Assembly: GCA_031264605.1 (NCBI GenBank)
Contig: JAISDQ010000129.1
Location: forward strand, 1 to 12,229
DNA length: 12,229 nucleotides
Source: Synergistaceae bacterium
GTDB taxonomy: Bacteria > Synergistota > Synergistia > Synergistales > Synergistaceae
Direction of reading: 5' to 3'
Under the pieces are notes generated by a model that had not been told where the DNA came from, made no database searches, and was given only the letters and a program-made list of their open reading frames with translations. Shown one piece after another: positions 6,600 to 12,229 of the stretch (positions are counted from its first letter, which is position 1; each line of letters starts with the position of its first letter). A program made the position numbers and the translations under genes.

Positions 6600-7296
6600 C
6601 CGCTGTACGCGCGAGGACGGCGTCTGGCGGCTCGACGCGCCGCAGGTCCGTCATCTCGTAAAAAGCCTTCGCTGCTACGACGGAGCCGCGGTCGAAGGAC
6701 TTTTGGAAGAGAACGGCGGGATGAAACTGCTCATGAGGCTCGAGTCGAAAGACGGCGTTTATTGTCTCCGTGAAACCGGCAGATTGGAGCGGACTCCCGA
6801 TAAGCTCGAAATAACGCTCCTGATCGCCCTTCTCAAGGCGCTCCAGTTCGACGAAGTGCTTCGCGCGTCGGCGGAACTGGGGGTCGGGGAAATTCTGCCC
6901 GTGGAGTGCGAACGTTCCGTGCCCAAAACGGGGGAGCGTCTTCCACAAAAAACGCTCCGCTGGCGGAAGATATTGGACGAAGGTTCTCTTGTGGCCGGTT
7001 CGGTGTTCCCGACAAAAATAAATCCGGCCGTGAAGTTCGGCGAGATACCGTGGGACAGTCTTCCGGAAAACCGGATAGCCGCCGTCATATCGCCCGCTTC
7101 CCGCCCCATATCCGAAATCGCGGCGCGCGAAGGACAGGTCGTGTACGCCGTCGGGCCGGAGGGCGATTGGAGCGAGCGGGAAACGTCGGTTCTGCTGAGC
7201 AGGAACTTCGTCCCGGTCACGCTGGGGAAAAGGATTCTCAGGGCCTCCACCGCCGCTATGGCTGGCTGCGCCTGGCTTCGTCTGGGAACATGCTGA
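6574..7296 (+). CDS. rsmE: 16S rRNA (uracil(1498)-N3)-methyltransferase RsmE, divergent
   Basis: SPOUT-family enzyme that methylates U1498 of 16S rRNA. The 240-residue length fits. The N-terminal PUA-like RNA-binding region (1-72) includes QVRHLVKSLRCYDG. The knot-forming methyltransferase domain has LKALQFDEVLRASAELGVGEILPVECERS (about 87-115), GPEGDWSERE (194-203) and LGKRILRASTA (217-227). Several normally conserved positions differ: GPEGDW for GPEGGF/W, ASTA for ETA, and EGSLVAGSVFP where most RsmE have an EQxxR-type segment. It is therefore a diverged member. The start is GTG 6574 with GAGGAG (6561-6566) 7 nt before it, inside prmA, which implies translational coupling. Confidence 0.88.
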   Translation: MSLPRVRLDRCTREDGVWRLDAPQVRHLVKSLRCYDGAAVEGLLEENGGMKLLMRLESKDGVYCLRETGRLERTPDKLEITLLIALLKALQFDEVLRASAELGVGEILPVECERSVPKTGERLPQKTLRWRKILDEGSLVAGSVFPTKINPAVKFGEIPWDSLPENRIAAVISPASRPISEIAAREGQVVYAVGPEGDWSERETSVLLSRNFVPVTLGKRILRASTAAMAGCAWLRLGTC

Positions 7297-7327
7297 AAAC
7301 GCCCGGCGCGGACATCGGGCCGGCGAT

Positions 7328-8704
7328 ATGAATACGCGCGTGAATTCTCGCCTGGCCGGCAAAAAATTTTCGGTGACGATCCTGGGATGCAGGGTCAACC
7401 ACTACGAGGCCGAAGCGATAGCTTCCGCGCTGGAGGCGCGCGGCGCCGTCCTCGTGCGCGAAGGCGAAGGAACGCCGCCCGATATCGCCGTCATAGTGAC
7501 CTGTTCGGTGACGGCGTCAGCCGACGCCAAGACGCGCAAGACGATCCGCAGGACAAGGCGGCTCCATCCCGACGCCGCGATAGCGGCATGCGGCTGTTGG
7601 GCTCAAACCGCTTCTTCGGGCGATATTTCCTCGTCAGGGGCGGATATCGTCATAGGAAACCGTCTGAAGGGGCATATGGCGGACGAGCTGGAAAACTGGT
7701 ACGCGTCGCGCGCCGTCGCGGAAAGAAGGATCGACGTGGCGAAATCCCGCGATTGGGACCCTCTTTCGCTTGACCGGACCCGCATCCTCACCAGGGCTTT
7801 TATCAAGGTTCAGGACGGCTGCGACAGGAGATGCGCCTACTGCGCCGTGCCGTTCCTGCGCGGAGGCGCCGTATCGCGCGACTCGCGCGAGGTGTTGGAA
7901 GAAATCGGCCGCGTAGCCGCGAACGGCGCGAAAGAGGTGATACTCACCGGAGTGCAGCTCGGCGGTTATCAGTCCGGCGAAGTGTCGCTCGCCCGTCTTG
8001 TGAGCGAAATATCGCATTTGGGCGGATTGCGCCGCCTGAGATTGGGGTCTCTGGAACCGTTCGCGGTGACCGGCGAACTCCTCCGGGCCTGCCGGGACTC
8101 CGAAATTTTCTGCCCTCATCTGCATCTACCGATTCAGAGCGGCGACGACGAAACGCTTCGCGCGATGCGGCGCGGGTACGGCGCGTCCGATTTCGAACGC
8201 GTCGCCGAATTGGCGAGAGCCTGCCTTGGGGATCGGGCGCACATATCGACGGATTTGATAGTTGGTTTCCCAGGGGAAACGGATAAAATGTTCGAAAACA
8301 GCCTGAGGACTGTGGAACGCCTGAGGTTTGGCAAAGTCCACGTCTTCCCTTACTCCCCGAGAGCCGGGACGGACGCGGCCCGATTGGAAAGCCTTCCGGC
8401 GGGGACGGTGAAAGGGCGGGCGGCGCGCGCGCTCGAACTCGCGGACCGTCTCGCCGCCGAATATGCCTCGCTGTTCGTGGCGAAGGATTGCGGGGTGCTC
8501 GCCGAAAACGTGAACGGCGGCGTGGCGGCGGGGTGGAACGAGCATTATCTCAGAGTGTATTTCAGGACGCCCGGCGTCGGAAAATGCGTAAAGGGAAACG
8601 AATTTACCCTGAAGCCCAAAATTTCGGTTGGCGGTATACTTTTGGGCGAAGGGGTGAAACCGGAAGAAATTGCCGTGTACAGGGACGAAGGGGCATCCGG
8701 CTGA
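7328..8704 (+). CDS. mtaB: tRNA (t6A37-C2)-methylthiotransferase MtaB
   Basis: Radical SAM enzyme that adds a methylthio group to t6A at position 37 of ANN-decoding tRNAs. In its 458 residues the N-terminal UPF0004 domain supplies three cluster ligands: C21 (LGCRVN), C59 (VTCSVT) and C88 in AACGCW. The radical SAM motif is CDRRCAYC (C165, C169, C172) and is followed by RGGAVSRD, looser than the usual RGxxRSR. HLPIQSGDDETLRAMRRGY and STDLIVGFPGET are typical of methylthiotransferases. The TRAM domain lies at about 385-445. MtaB is preferred to MiaB or RimO by LGCRVN with a following E (NHYEAE) and the KVQDGC start of the SAM region. It lies 31 nt after rsmE, with no clear Shine-Dalgarno before ATG 7328, so it may depend on coupling. 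An alternative GTG at 7340 also lacks one. Confidence 0.9.
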   Translation: MNTRVNSRLAGKKFSVTILGCRVNHYEAEAIASALEARGAVLVREGEGTPPDIAVIVTCSVTASADAKTRKTIRRTRRLHPDAAIAACGCWAQTASSGDISSSGADIVIGNRLKGHMADELENWYASRAVAERRIDVAKSRDWDPLSLDRTRILTRAFIKVQDGCDRRCAYCAVPFLRGGAVSRDSREVLEEIGRVAANGAKEVILTGVQLGGYQSGEVSLARLVSEISHLGGLRRLRLGSLEPFAVTGELLRACRDSEIFCPHLHLPIQSGDDETLRAMRRGYGASDFERVAELARACLGDRAHISTDLIVGFPGETDKMFENSLRTVERLRFGKVHVFPYSPRAGTDAARLESLPAGTVKGRAARALELADRLAAEYASLFVAKDCGVLAENVNGGVAAGWNEHYLRVYFRTPGVGKCVKGNEFTLKPKISVGGILLGEGVKPEEIAVYRDEGASG

Positions 8705-10278
8705 TGGACGAGTGTATCATAGGGATCGATCTGGGCACGAGGTATGCCGAAACGGCCGTCGATATCCCCGGGCGCGGCGTGTCGATAATCCCGAACCGAT
8801 GGGGCGGAAACCGCACCCCTTCGATGGTGGGGTTTACGAAAGACGGGCTGGTGGCCGGGGAGGACGCCGCCCGCCTCATGCTGACCGAACCGGAAACGGT
8901 GTGGTGGGATATGAAACGCCATCTGGGTTCCGACTGGACAGCGCGCGTCGCGGGACGTTCCTACAGCCCGGAAGAAATGCTCCTGCCGCTTTTGTCGCTG
9001 CTGCGGGAGGACGCCGAGGCTTTTCTCAAGACGTTCATTTCTTCCTGCGTTCTCGCGGCGCCGGCCCATTTCAGCTTCCCCGAAAGGGGAGCGCTGGCGC
9101 GGGCGGCGCGCAAGGCCGGTTTCGACCGCGTCCGCATAGTGAACGAACCCACGGCCGCCGCCTTGTCGGCCGGCATCGGCGGGCGTTTTCTCGTGATGGA
9201 TTTCGGCGCGGGGACGCTGGATATGTCGCTCGTCGAGGGAGACGGGGGAGTGTTTCAGGTTCTCGACAGCCGGGGACGCCGGGATATCGGCGGGCTAGAT
9301 ATCGACAGGCTGCTGGCGGAGCGGCTCTGCCGGAACGCGGGCGTGCCCCTGTCGCGGCCCAGCGATCCTAGGGCTTCCCTGATGATGCGGGAGGCTGAGA
9401 ACGTCAAGATAGCCCTCTCAGGCGCGAAGCGGGTCACGTGGCGCGTCCCGGCGGGGCTGGCGGACGACGGGCGGGCGGTGGAGATCGACCGCGCCGAGTT
9501 CGAGTCCCTGATATACCATATAATGGAAGAGATACTGAATATGGTGCGGAAGATGTGGCGCAAATACGAGCCGGAAAAACTTCTCACCGTCGGGGGAAGC
9601 AGCCGCATACCGTTATTGCGGCAGATGCTGGCCGAACGCGTGCGCGAGCCCGACTGCGGGGGAGGCTCCAGGCCGGAGGACGCCGTGGTCACCGGCAGCG
9701 CGCTTTACGCCCATCAGGGCAGGGAAAGGCTGCTGATAGACGTCCTGAGCAAGAGCCTCGGGATAATGAACGCCGACGGGCAGGCCGTCCCGCTGCTCCG
9801 AAAGGGCGCGCCTCTGCCCGCGCAGGCAAGGCAGGTATTCACCGCCCGCGGCAGCGGCGCGATAGAGATCACCGTCGTTCAGGGCGAGAGGAAGGTTCGC
9901 GGCGGGGGGAGAGTGCTCCAGACGCTCACGATAGGCGGCGTGTCCGACGGGGAAACCGTCGAGGTCGATTTCAAGGTCGACGGCGGAGGGCTCCTTCACG
10001 TGGAGGTAAAACGCGGGGGAAATACCAGCCGAAGGACGATATCGCTCGATTTTGACGAATCGGACGAAATACAGTGCGATTTCGCCTCAGAAATGAGGAT
10101 CAGGGAGGACAGAATAGCCAAACTTTCCATGAGCTATCCCGACAATTATCAGTCGAGGCTGCTGGATATCGCCAAAGACGCGCGTTCGCTGAAAAACGAC
10201 GACGCCTCGCTGCAATGGGAGGCGCTCGGGGTACTCGACAGGATGATAACGGAACTGGAACGGGCGGCCGCGGGATGA
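8704..10278 (+). CDS. Second, divergent Hsp70-family chaperone
   Basis: A 524-residue Hsp70 distinct from the DnaK at 2544. The ATPase domain is intact: IGIDLGTRYAE (6-16, D9), catalytic lysine in MKRHLG (K71), NEPTAAALSAG (147-157, E148), MDFGAGTLDMSL (165-176; D166, T171, D173, with GAG where DnaK has GGG) and VGGSSRIP (296-303). The linker RLLIDV (342-347) keeps the hydrophobic-LL-x-D pattern. The beta substrate-binding domain (about 347-450) contains ITVVQGERKVRGGG. The C-terminal helical part is only about 75 residues and has no acidic tail, so the lid is shorter than in DnaK. HscA and HscC are other short Hsp70s, but no iron-sulfur genes are nearby. ATG 8704 overlaps the mtaB stop (TGATG); GAAGGGG lies about 10 nt upstream. 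It is coupled by ATGA to the J-protein gene, its likely partner. Confidence 0.9.
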   Translation: MDECIIGIDLGTRYAETAVDIPGRGVSIIPNRWGGNRTPSMVGFTKDGLVAGEDAARLMLTEPETVWWDMKRHLGSDWTARVAGRSYSPEEMLLPLLSLLREDAEAFLKTFISSCVLAAPAHFSFPERGALARAARKAGFDRVRIVNEPTAAALSAGIGGRFLVMDFGAGTLDMSLVEGDGGVFQVLDSRGRRDIGGLDIDRLLAERLCRNAGVPLSRPSDPRASLMMREAENVKIALSGAKRVTWRVPAGLADDGRAVEIDRAEFESLIYHIMEEILNMVRKMWRKYEPEKLLTVGGSSRIPLLRQMLAERVREPDCGGGSRPEDAVVTGSALYAHQGRERLLIDVLSKSLGIMNADGQAVPLLRKGAPLPAQARQVFTARGSGAIEITVVQGERKVRGGGRVLQTLTIGGVSDGETVEVDFKVDGGGLLHVEVKRGGNTSRRTISLDFDESDEIQCDFASEMRIREDRIAKLSMSYPDNYQSRLLDIAKDARSLKNDDASLQWEALGVLDRMITELERAAAG

Positions 10279-11282
10279 CGACGCGCAACGCCGAATTCGA
10301 AATCCTCGGGCTCTCTTCCGACGCCACGTGGGATGATATAAAACGCGCTTTCAGGCGTCTTGCCCGCACTTATCATCCGGACGTGGCGGGGCCGTCGGGA
10401 GCGCGGAAATTCGCCGAGATCGCCGAGGCTTATATGACGCTCAAGGAAACGGTGTCTACCGGTTCGGGCAAAGTTTCGGCGCGCGGCGCGCGGCGCGCCG
10501 GCCGGGAAACCGGAAGCGGCGAGTCGCTATTGTCGGTATTGAAAAGGTTCTGGCGGAAAATTTTCCCGCGCAACCGCGAGACGAAGGAAGAATATTCGAG
10601 GAGCGGCGGCTTTTCTCCCGCGGCGTCGCGTTTCGTAGGCGGCGTCATCACGAGAGCGGAGTCGGATATGTACGGCGTCCTCTCGCGCAGGGAGGAATTC
10701 GCGTCGCGGACGAGGTCCGACGCCATTATCCGCCGTCTGAAAAGCCGCCGTCCCGCGGTGACCCTTCTCGCCCTCAGGCAGTTATCGAAGTCGGGCATGA
10801 ACGGCGACGTCGCGTCGGCGGCAGTGGAACATTTCAGGAGAAACAGGCCGTGCGGGGAGGTGCTGGAGGTCATGCTGGACGTTTTCGCGAACTCGCCTAA
10901 ACGCGACGATATAATTCGCGCCCTGCTGCTCCACGCTCAGAAGTTTACCGAACAGGAAGCGGTGATGCTCCTGGGACGCCTGAAACGGTGGAGGGCGAAG
11001 CCCGAATTCATGAGGCCCTTCCTCTCGCATAAATCGCCGGCGGTGATAGCGGGCACGCTGTCGGGCTGGCCCGAAAACTCCGTCTCCGGCGAGAGGTCCG
11101 AGCTGACAATTTTGCTCTGCAAGGACGACGAGGCGATATTGGTTCCCCTGCTCCGTCTTTTGAAGAAGGAACGTCTGCCCCGATGGACCGGAGCGCGCCT
11201 CCTGAGCCTCATGAAGGAACATCCGTCCGCGGCGGTGCGAGTATGGGCTTCCGCTATTGTGCGCGACCAAAAACTGAGTTAG
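10275..11282 (+). CDS. J-domain protein with helical-repeat C-terminus, partner of the second Hsp70
   Basis: A 335-residue protein. A J-domain sits at about residues 5-60 (EFEILGLSSDATWDDIKRAF, then HPD at 34-36 and KFAEIAEAYMTL). There is no Gly/Phe region and no zinc-finger Cys repeat, so this is a class C J-protein. A basic linker with many Arg/Ser follows (about 65-115). The rest, about 145-335, is predicted helical and contains repeated helix-pair units with Pro/Ala-Val starts, such as RRPAVTLLALRQLSKSG, HKSPAVIAGTL and HPSAAVRVWASAIV, which suggests HEAT-like repeats. The 4-nt ATGA overlap with the Hsp70 gene implies a fixed pair. It would activate that Hsp70 ATPase while the C-terminus chooses clients or a location. 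No signal peptide or membrane segment is seen. No specific function can be given. Confidence 0.85.
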   Translation: MTTRNAEFEILGLSSDATWDDIKRAFRRLARTYHPDVAGPSGARKFAEIAEAYMTLKETVSTGSGKVSARGARRAGRETGSGESLLSVLKRFWRKIFPRNRETKEEYSRSGGFSPAASRFVGGVITRAESDMYGVLSRREEFASRTRSDAIIRRLKSRRPAVTLLALRQLSKSGMNGDVASAAVEHFRRNRPCGEVLEVMLDVFANSPKRDDIIRALLLHAQKFTEQEAVMLLGRLKRWRAKPEFMRPFLSHKSPAVIAGTLSGWPENSVSGERSELTILLCKDDEAILVPLLRLLKKERLPRWTGARLLSLMKEHPSAAVRVWASAIVRDQKLS

Positions 11283-11284
11283 AA

Positions 11285-11324
11285 TATAATATGATTGAGT
11301 TTTGTAGCGGGAAGACTGTATTTT
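11285..11324 (+). promoter_or_regulatory. Candidate promoter region of rpsU
   Basis: A perfect TATAAT lies at 11285-11290 just after the J-protein stop, but its -35 is poor (TTGTGC at 11257-11262 would give a 22-nt spacer). A second option is TTGAGT (11295-11300), 18 nt, TATTTT (11319-11324). Either gives a leader of roughly 90-130 nt ahead of rpsU. Confidence 0.4.
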
Positions 11325-11346
11325 ATTGCGCGCGGCCGTGAGTGTT

Positions 11347-11379
11347 GAAAACGTAAGGTTTGGGTCCCCGAACGTTTTC
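11347..11379 (+). promoter_or_regulatory. Hairpin in the rpsU 5' leader
   Basis: GAAAACGT (11347-11354) pairs perfectly with ACGTTTTC (11372-11379). The interior can add TTGG/CCGA pairs (11360-11363 with 11368-11371, one G-U) closing a GTCC loop, with a small 5' bulge. No T-tract follows, so it is not a terminator. It lies 44 nt before the rpsU start codon and could be a ribosomal-protein leader. Confidence 0.5.
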
Positions 11380-11423
11380 TGAAATATGAGACAGGTACGG
11401 TACACAGGGAGGGGGGACAAAGG

Positions 11424-11609
11424 ATGACCAGCGTTACTCGGCGCGATAACGAATCCATAGAGGATGCGTTGAAACGTTTCAAGCGAGAGCTTCGCAAGGT
11501 TGGGGTGCTCAGGGAAGCCAAGAGGCACGAGCATTACGAGAAACCGAGTGAGATTAAGAAGCGCAAGAAGGCCGCTTCTGTGAGAAACAAGCACAAGAGG
11601 CCCGAATAA
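11424..11609 (+). CDS. rpsU: 30S ribosomal protein S21
   Basis: Small basic protein of the 30S platform near the anti-Shine-Dalgarno end of 16S rRNA. It has 61 residues, normal for S21, with the family pattern NESIEDALKRFKRELRKVGVLREAKRHEHYEKPSEI and a Lys/Arg-rich tail (KKRKKAASVRNKHKRPE). A very strong ribosome binding site GGGAGGGGGG (11407-11416) sits 7 nt before ATG 11424. A single base is shared with the next start codon (TAATG), so it is translationally coupled to the YqeY gene, an order seen in many bacteria. Confidence 0.97.
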   Translation: MTSVTRRDNESIEDALKRFKRELRKVGVLREAKRHEHYEKPSEIKKRKKAASVRNKHKRPE

Positions 11610-12061
11610 TGGGCTGTAAATTGGAGGAGACAATTCAGCGCGATCTCGTGGCGGCGATGAAAAGCCGTGACGAACGCCGTATGGCGGTACTTCGGATGCT
11701 AAAAACGTCGATTCAGTTGGCGTCGACCGAAAAGGGCAGGGGAGAGATCGCCGACGGGGATATTCACGTCCTGGTGAGGCGCGGCATAAAGCAGCGCGAA
11801 GAGGCCGCCGAACTTTACAAAACGGGCGGCGCGCCTGAGCGCGCGGAGGAAGAACTGGCCGAGTCGCGCATACTGGCGGAGTATCTTCCGGCACAGCTCG
11901 GCAACGAGGAACTGGAGCGCGTAATCTCGGGAGTGATATCGTCCCTCGGGGCTTCGGGCCCAAAGGATATTGGGCGCGTCATGGGCGCCGCCATGAAGGA
12001 AACCGCCGGACGCGCCGACGGTAAACGCGTGAAGGAGATAACCGCGAAACTGCTCGCGTGA
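11609..12061 (+). CDS. yqeY: GatB/YqeY domain protein
   Basis: A 150-residue member of the YqeY family, related to the C-terminal tRNA-contacting domain of the GatB subunit of tRNA-dependent amidotransferase; the role of the stand-alone form is not settled. Family features are the start LEETIQRDLVAAMKSRDERRMAVLRMLKTSI, the middle VRRGIKQREEAAELYKTGGAPERAEEELAESRILAEYLPAQL (about 53-95) and the end DIGRVMGAAMKETAGRADGKRVKEITAKLL. The start ATG 11609 overlaps the rpsU stop by one base, with AGAGG (11596-11600) 8 nt before it. A strong terminator begins about 20 nt after the stop. Confidence 0.94.
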   Translation: MGCKLEETIQRDLVAAMKSRDERRMAVLRMLKTSIQLASTEKGRGEIADGDIHVLVRRGIKQREEAAELYKTGGAPERAEEELAESRILAEYLPAQLGNEELERVISGVISSLGASGPKDIGRVMGAAMKETAGRADGKRVKEITAKLLA

Positions 12062-12081
12062 GAATCGAATTCAATTTGTCA

Positions 12082-12121
12082 ATGGGGGCCACCGGAAGCA
12101 ACGGCGGTCCCCATTTTTTTT
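12082..12121 (+). terminator. Intrinsic terminator after yqeY
   Basis: ATGGGG (12082-12087) pairs with CCCCAT (12109-12114). Inside, ACC (12091-12093) pairs with GGT (12106-12108), giving a long GC-rich hairpin with a small bulge and a GGAAGCAACGGC loop. Eight T follow at 12114-12121. It ends the rpsU-yqeY transcript. Confidence 0.92.
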
Positions 12122-12148
12122 AAGTGGCGGCGAGACGTTTCCGCGCGT

Positions 12149-12229
12149 TTACGCCGGTTCTGATTTCTTTTTGGCGATGCTCCCGAATTGAACGTTCATC
12201 GCTTTGCCAAGGTCGTGCGGCGACATGTA
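12149..12229 (-). CDS. Possible 3' end of a gene on the minus strand
   Basis: Reading the minus strand from the window edge gives 26 open codons ending at a TAA (plus-strand TTA at 12149-12151). The peptide contains an internal Met and ends GSIAKKKSEPA, a plausible polar, lysine-rich protein C-terminus. A gene convergent to yqeY would fit the terminator in between. The stretch is too short to assign a function, and chance openness cannot be excluded. Confidence 0.35.
   Translation of the reverse strand, partial: YMSPHDLGKAMNVQFGSIAKKKSEPA

Noticed and set aside
8488..8703. N-terminal extension of the second Hsp70 within mtaB
   Set aside because: The extension is an Arg/Lys-rich shadow of mtaB; Hsp70 homology starts at ATG 8704 (IIGIDLGT).
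10782..11963. 393-codon minus-strand frame across the J-protein, rpsU and yqeY
   Set aside because: It spans three clear plus-strand genes, their promoter and leader, and has low-complexity Pro/Arg/Ser composition.
1..12229. CRISPR array, IS element, tRNA or rRNA gene
   Set aside because: I found no regularly spaced direct repeats, no transposase-like frame with terminal repeats, and no cloverleaf or rRNA signatures.

Overview
The window is a bacterial chromosomal segment, GC-rich from about position 840 onward, with short intergenic gaps, overlapping genes and mostly strong AG-rich ribosome binding sites. It carries a CIRCE/HrcA-controlled class I heat-shock operon in the order hrcA-grpE-dnaK-dnaJ, followed by prmA-rsmE-mtaB. 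This order is common in Firmicutes-like and Synergistota genomes. DnaK is of the type that lacks the N-terminal-quadrant insert found in proteobacterial DnaK. With the GC-rich codon use, the extra Hsp70/J pair and the rpsU-yqeY neighbourhood, I favour a member of the Synergistota. That placement is inference, not proof.

Layout. Positions 2-475 hold the end of an unrecognised, AT-richer, lysine-rich gene whose reading frame is open at the window edge. Positions 476-824 have no convincing gene but contain two terminator-like hairpins and other pairing elements. Positions 825-899 hold a sigma70-type promoter and a perfect CIRCE operator. Positions 938-5579 encode HrcA, GrpE, DnaK and DnaJ, ending at an intrinsic terminator (5651-5692). 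Positions 5712-11282 form a second tightly packed, co-directional cluster: PrmA (L11 methyltransferase), RsmE (16S rRNA U1498 methyltransferase), MtaB (tRNA t6A37 methylthiotransferase), a second divergent Hsp70, and a J-domain protein with a long helical C-terminal region. Positions 11424-12061 encode ribosomal protein S21 and a YqeY-family protein, preceded by a leader with a hairpin and closed by an intrinsic terminator (12082-12121). The last about 80 bases may hold the 3' end of a gene on the minus strand.

How the genes fit together. The first operon is the standard stress module: HrcA represses by binding CIRCE, and DnaK, DnaJ and GrpE form the refolding machine. The second cluster modifies the translation apparatus (L11, 16S rRNA, tRNA) and ends with a translationally coupled Hsp70-J pair. 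The most interesting item is this second pair. The Hsp70 keeps its ATPase residues but has a shortened C-terminus. Its partner has an HPD J-domain joined to about 270 residues unlike the client-binding part of DnaJ. It looks like a specialised chaperone with its own J partner and no dedicated GrpE.
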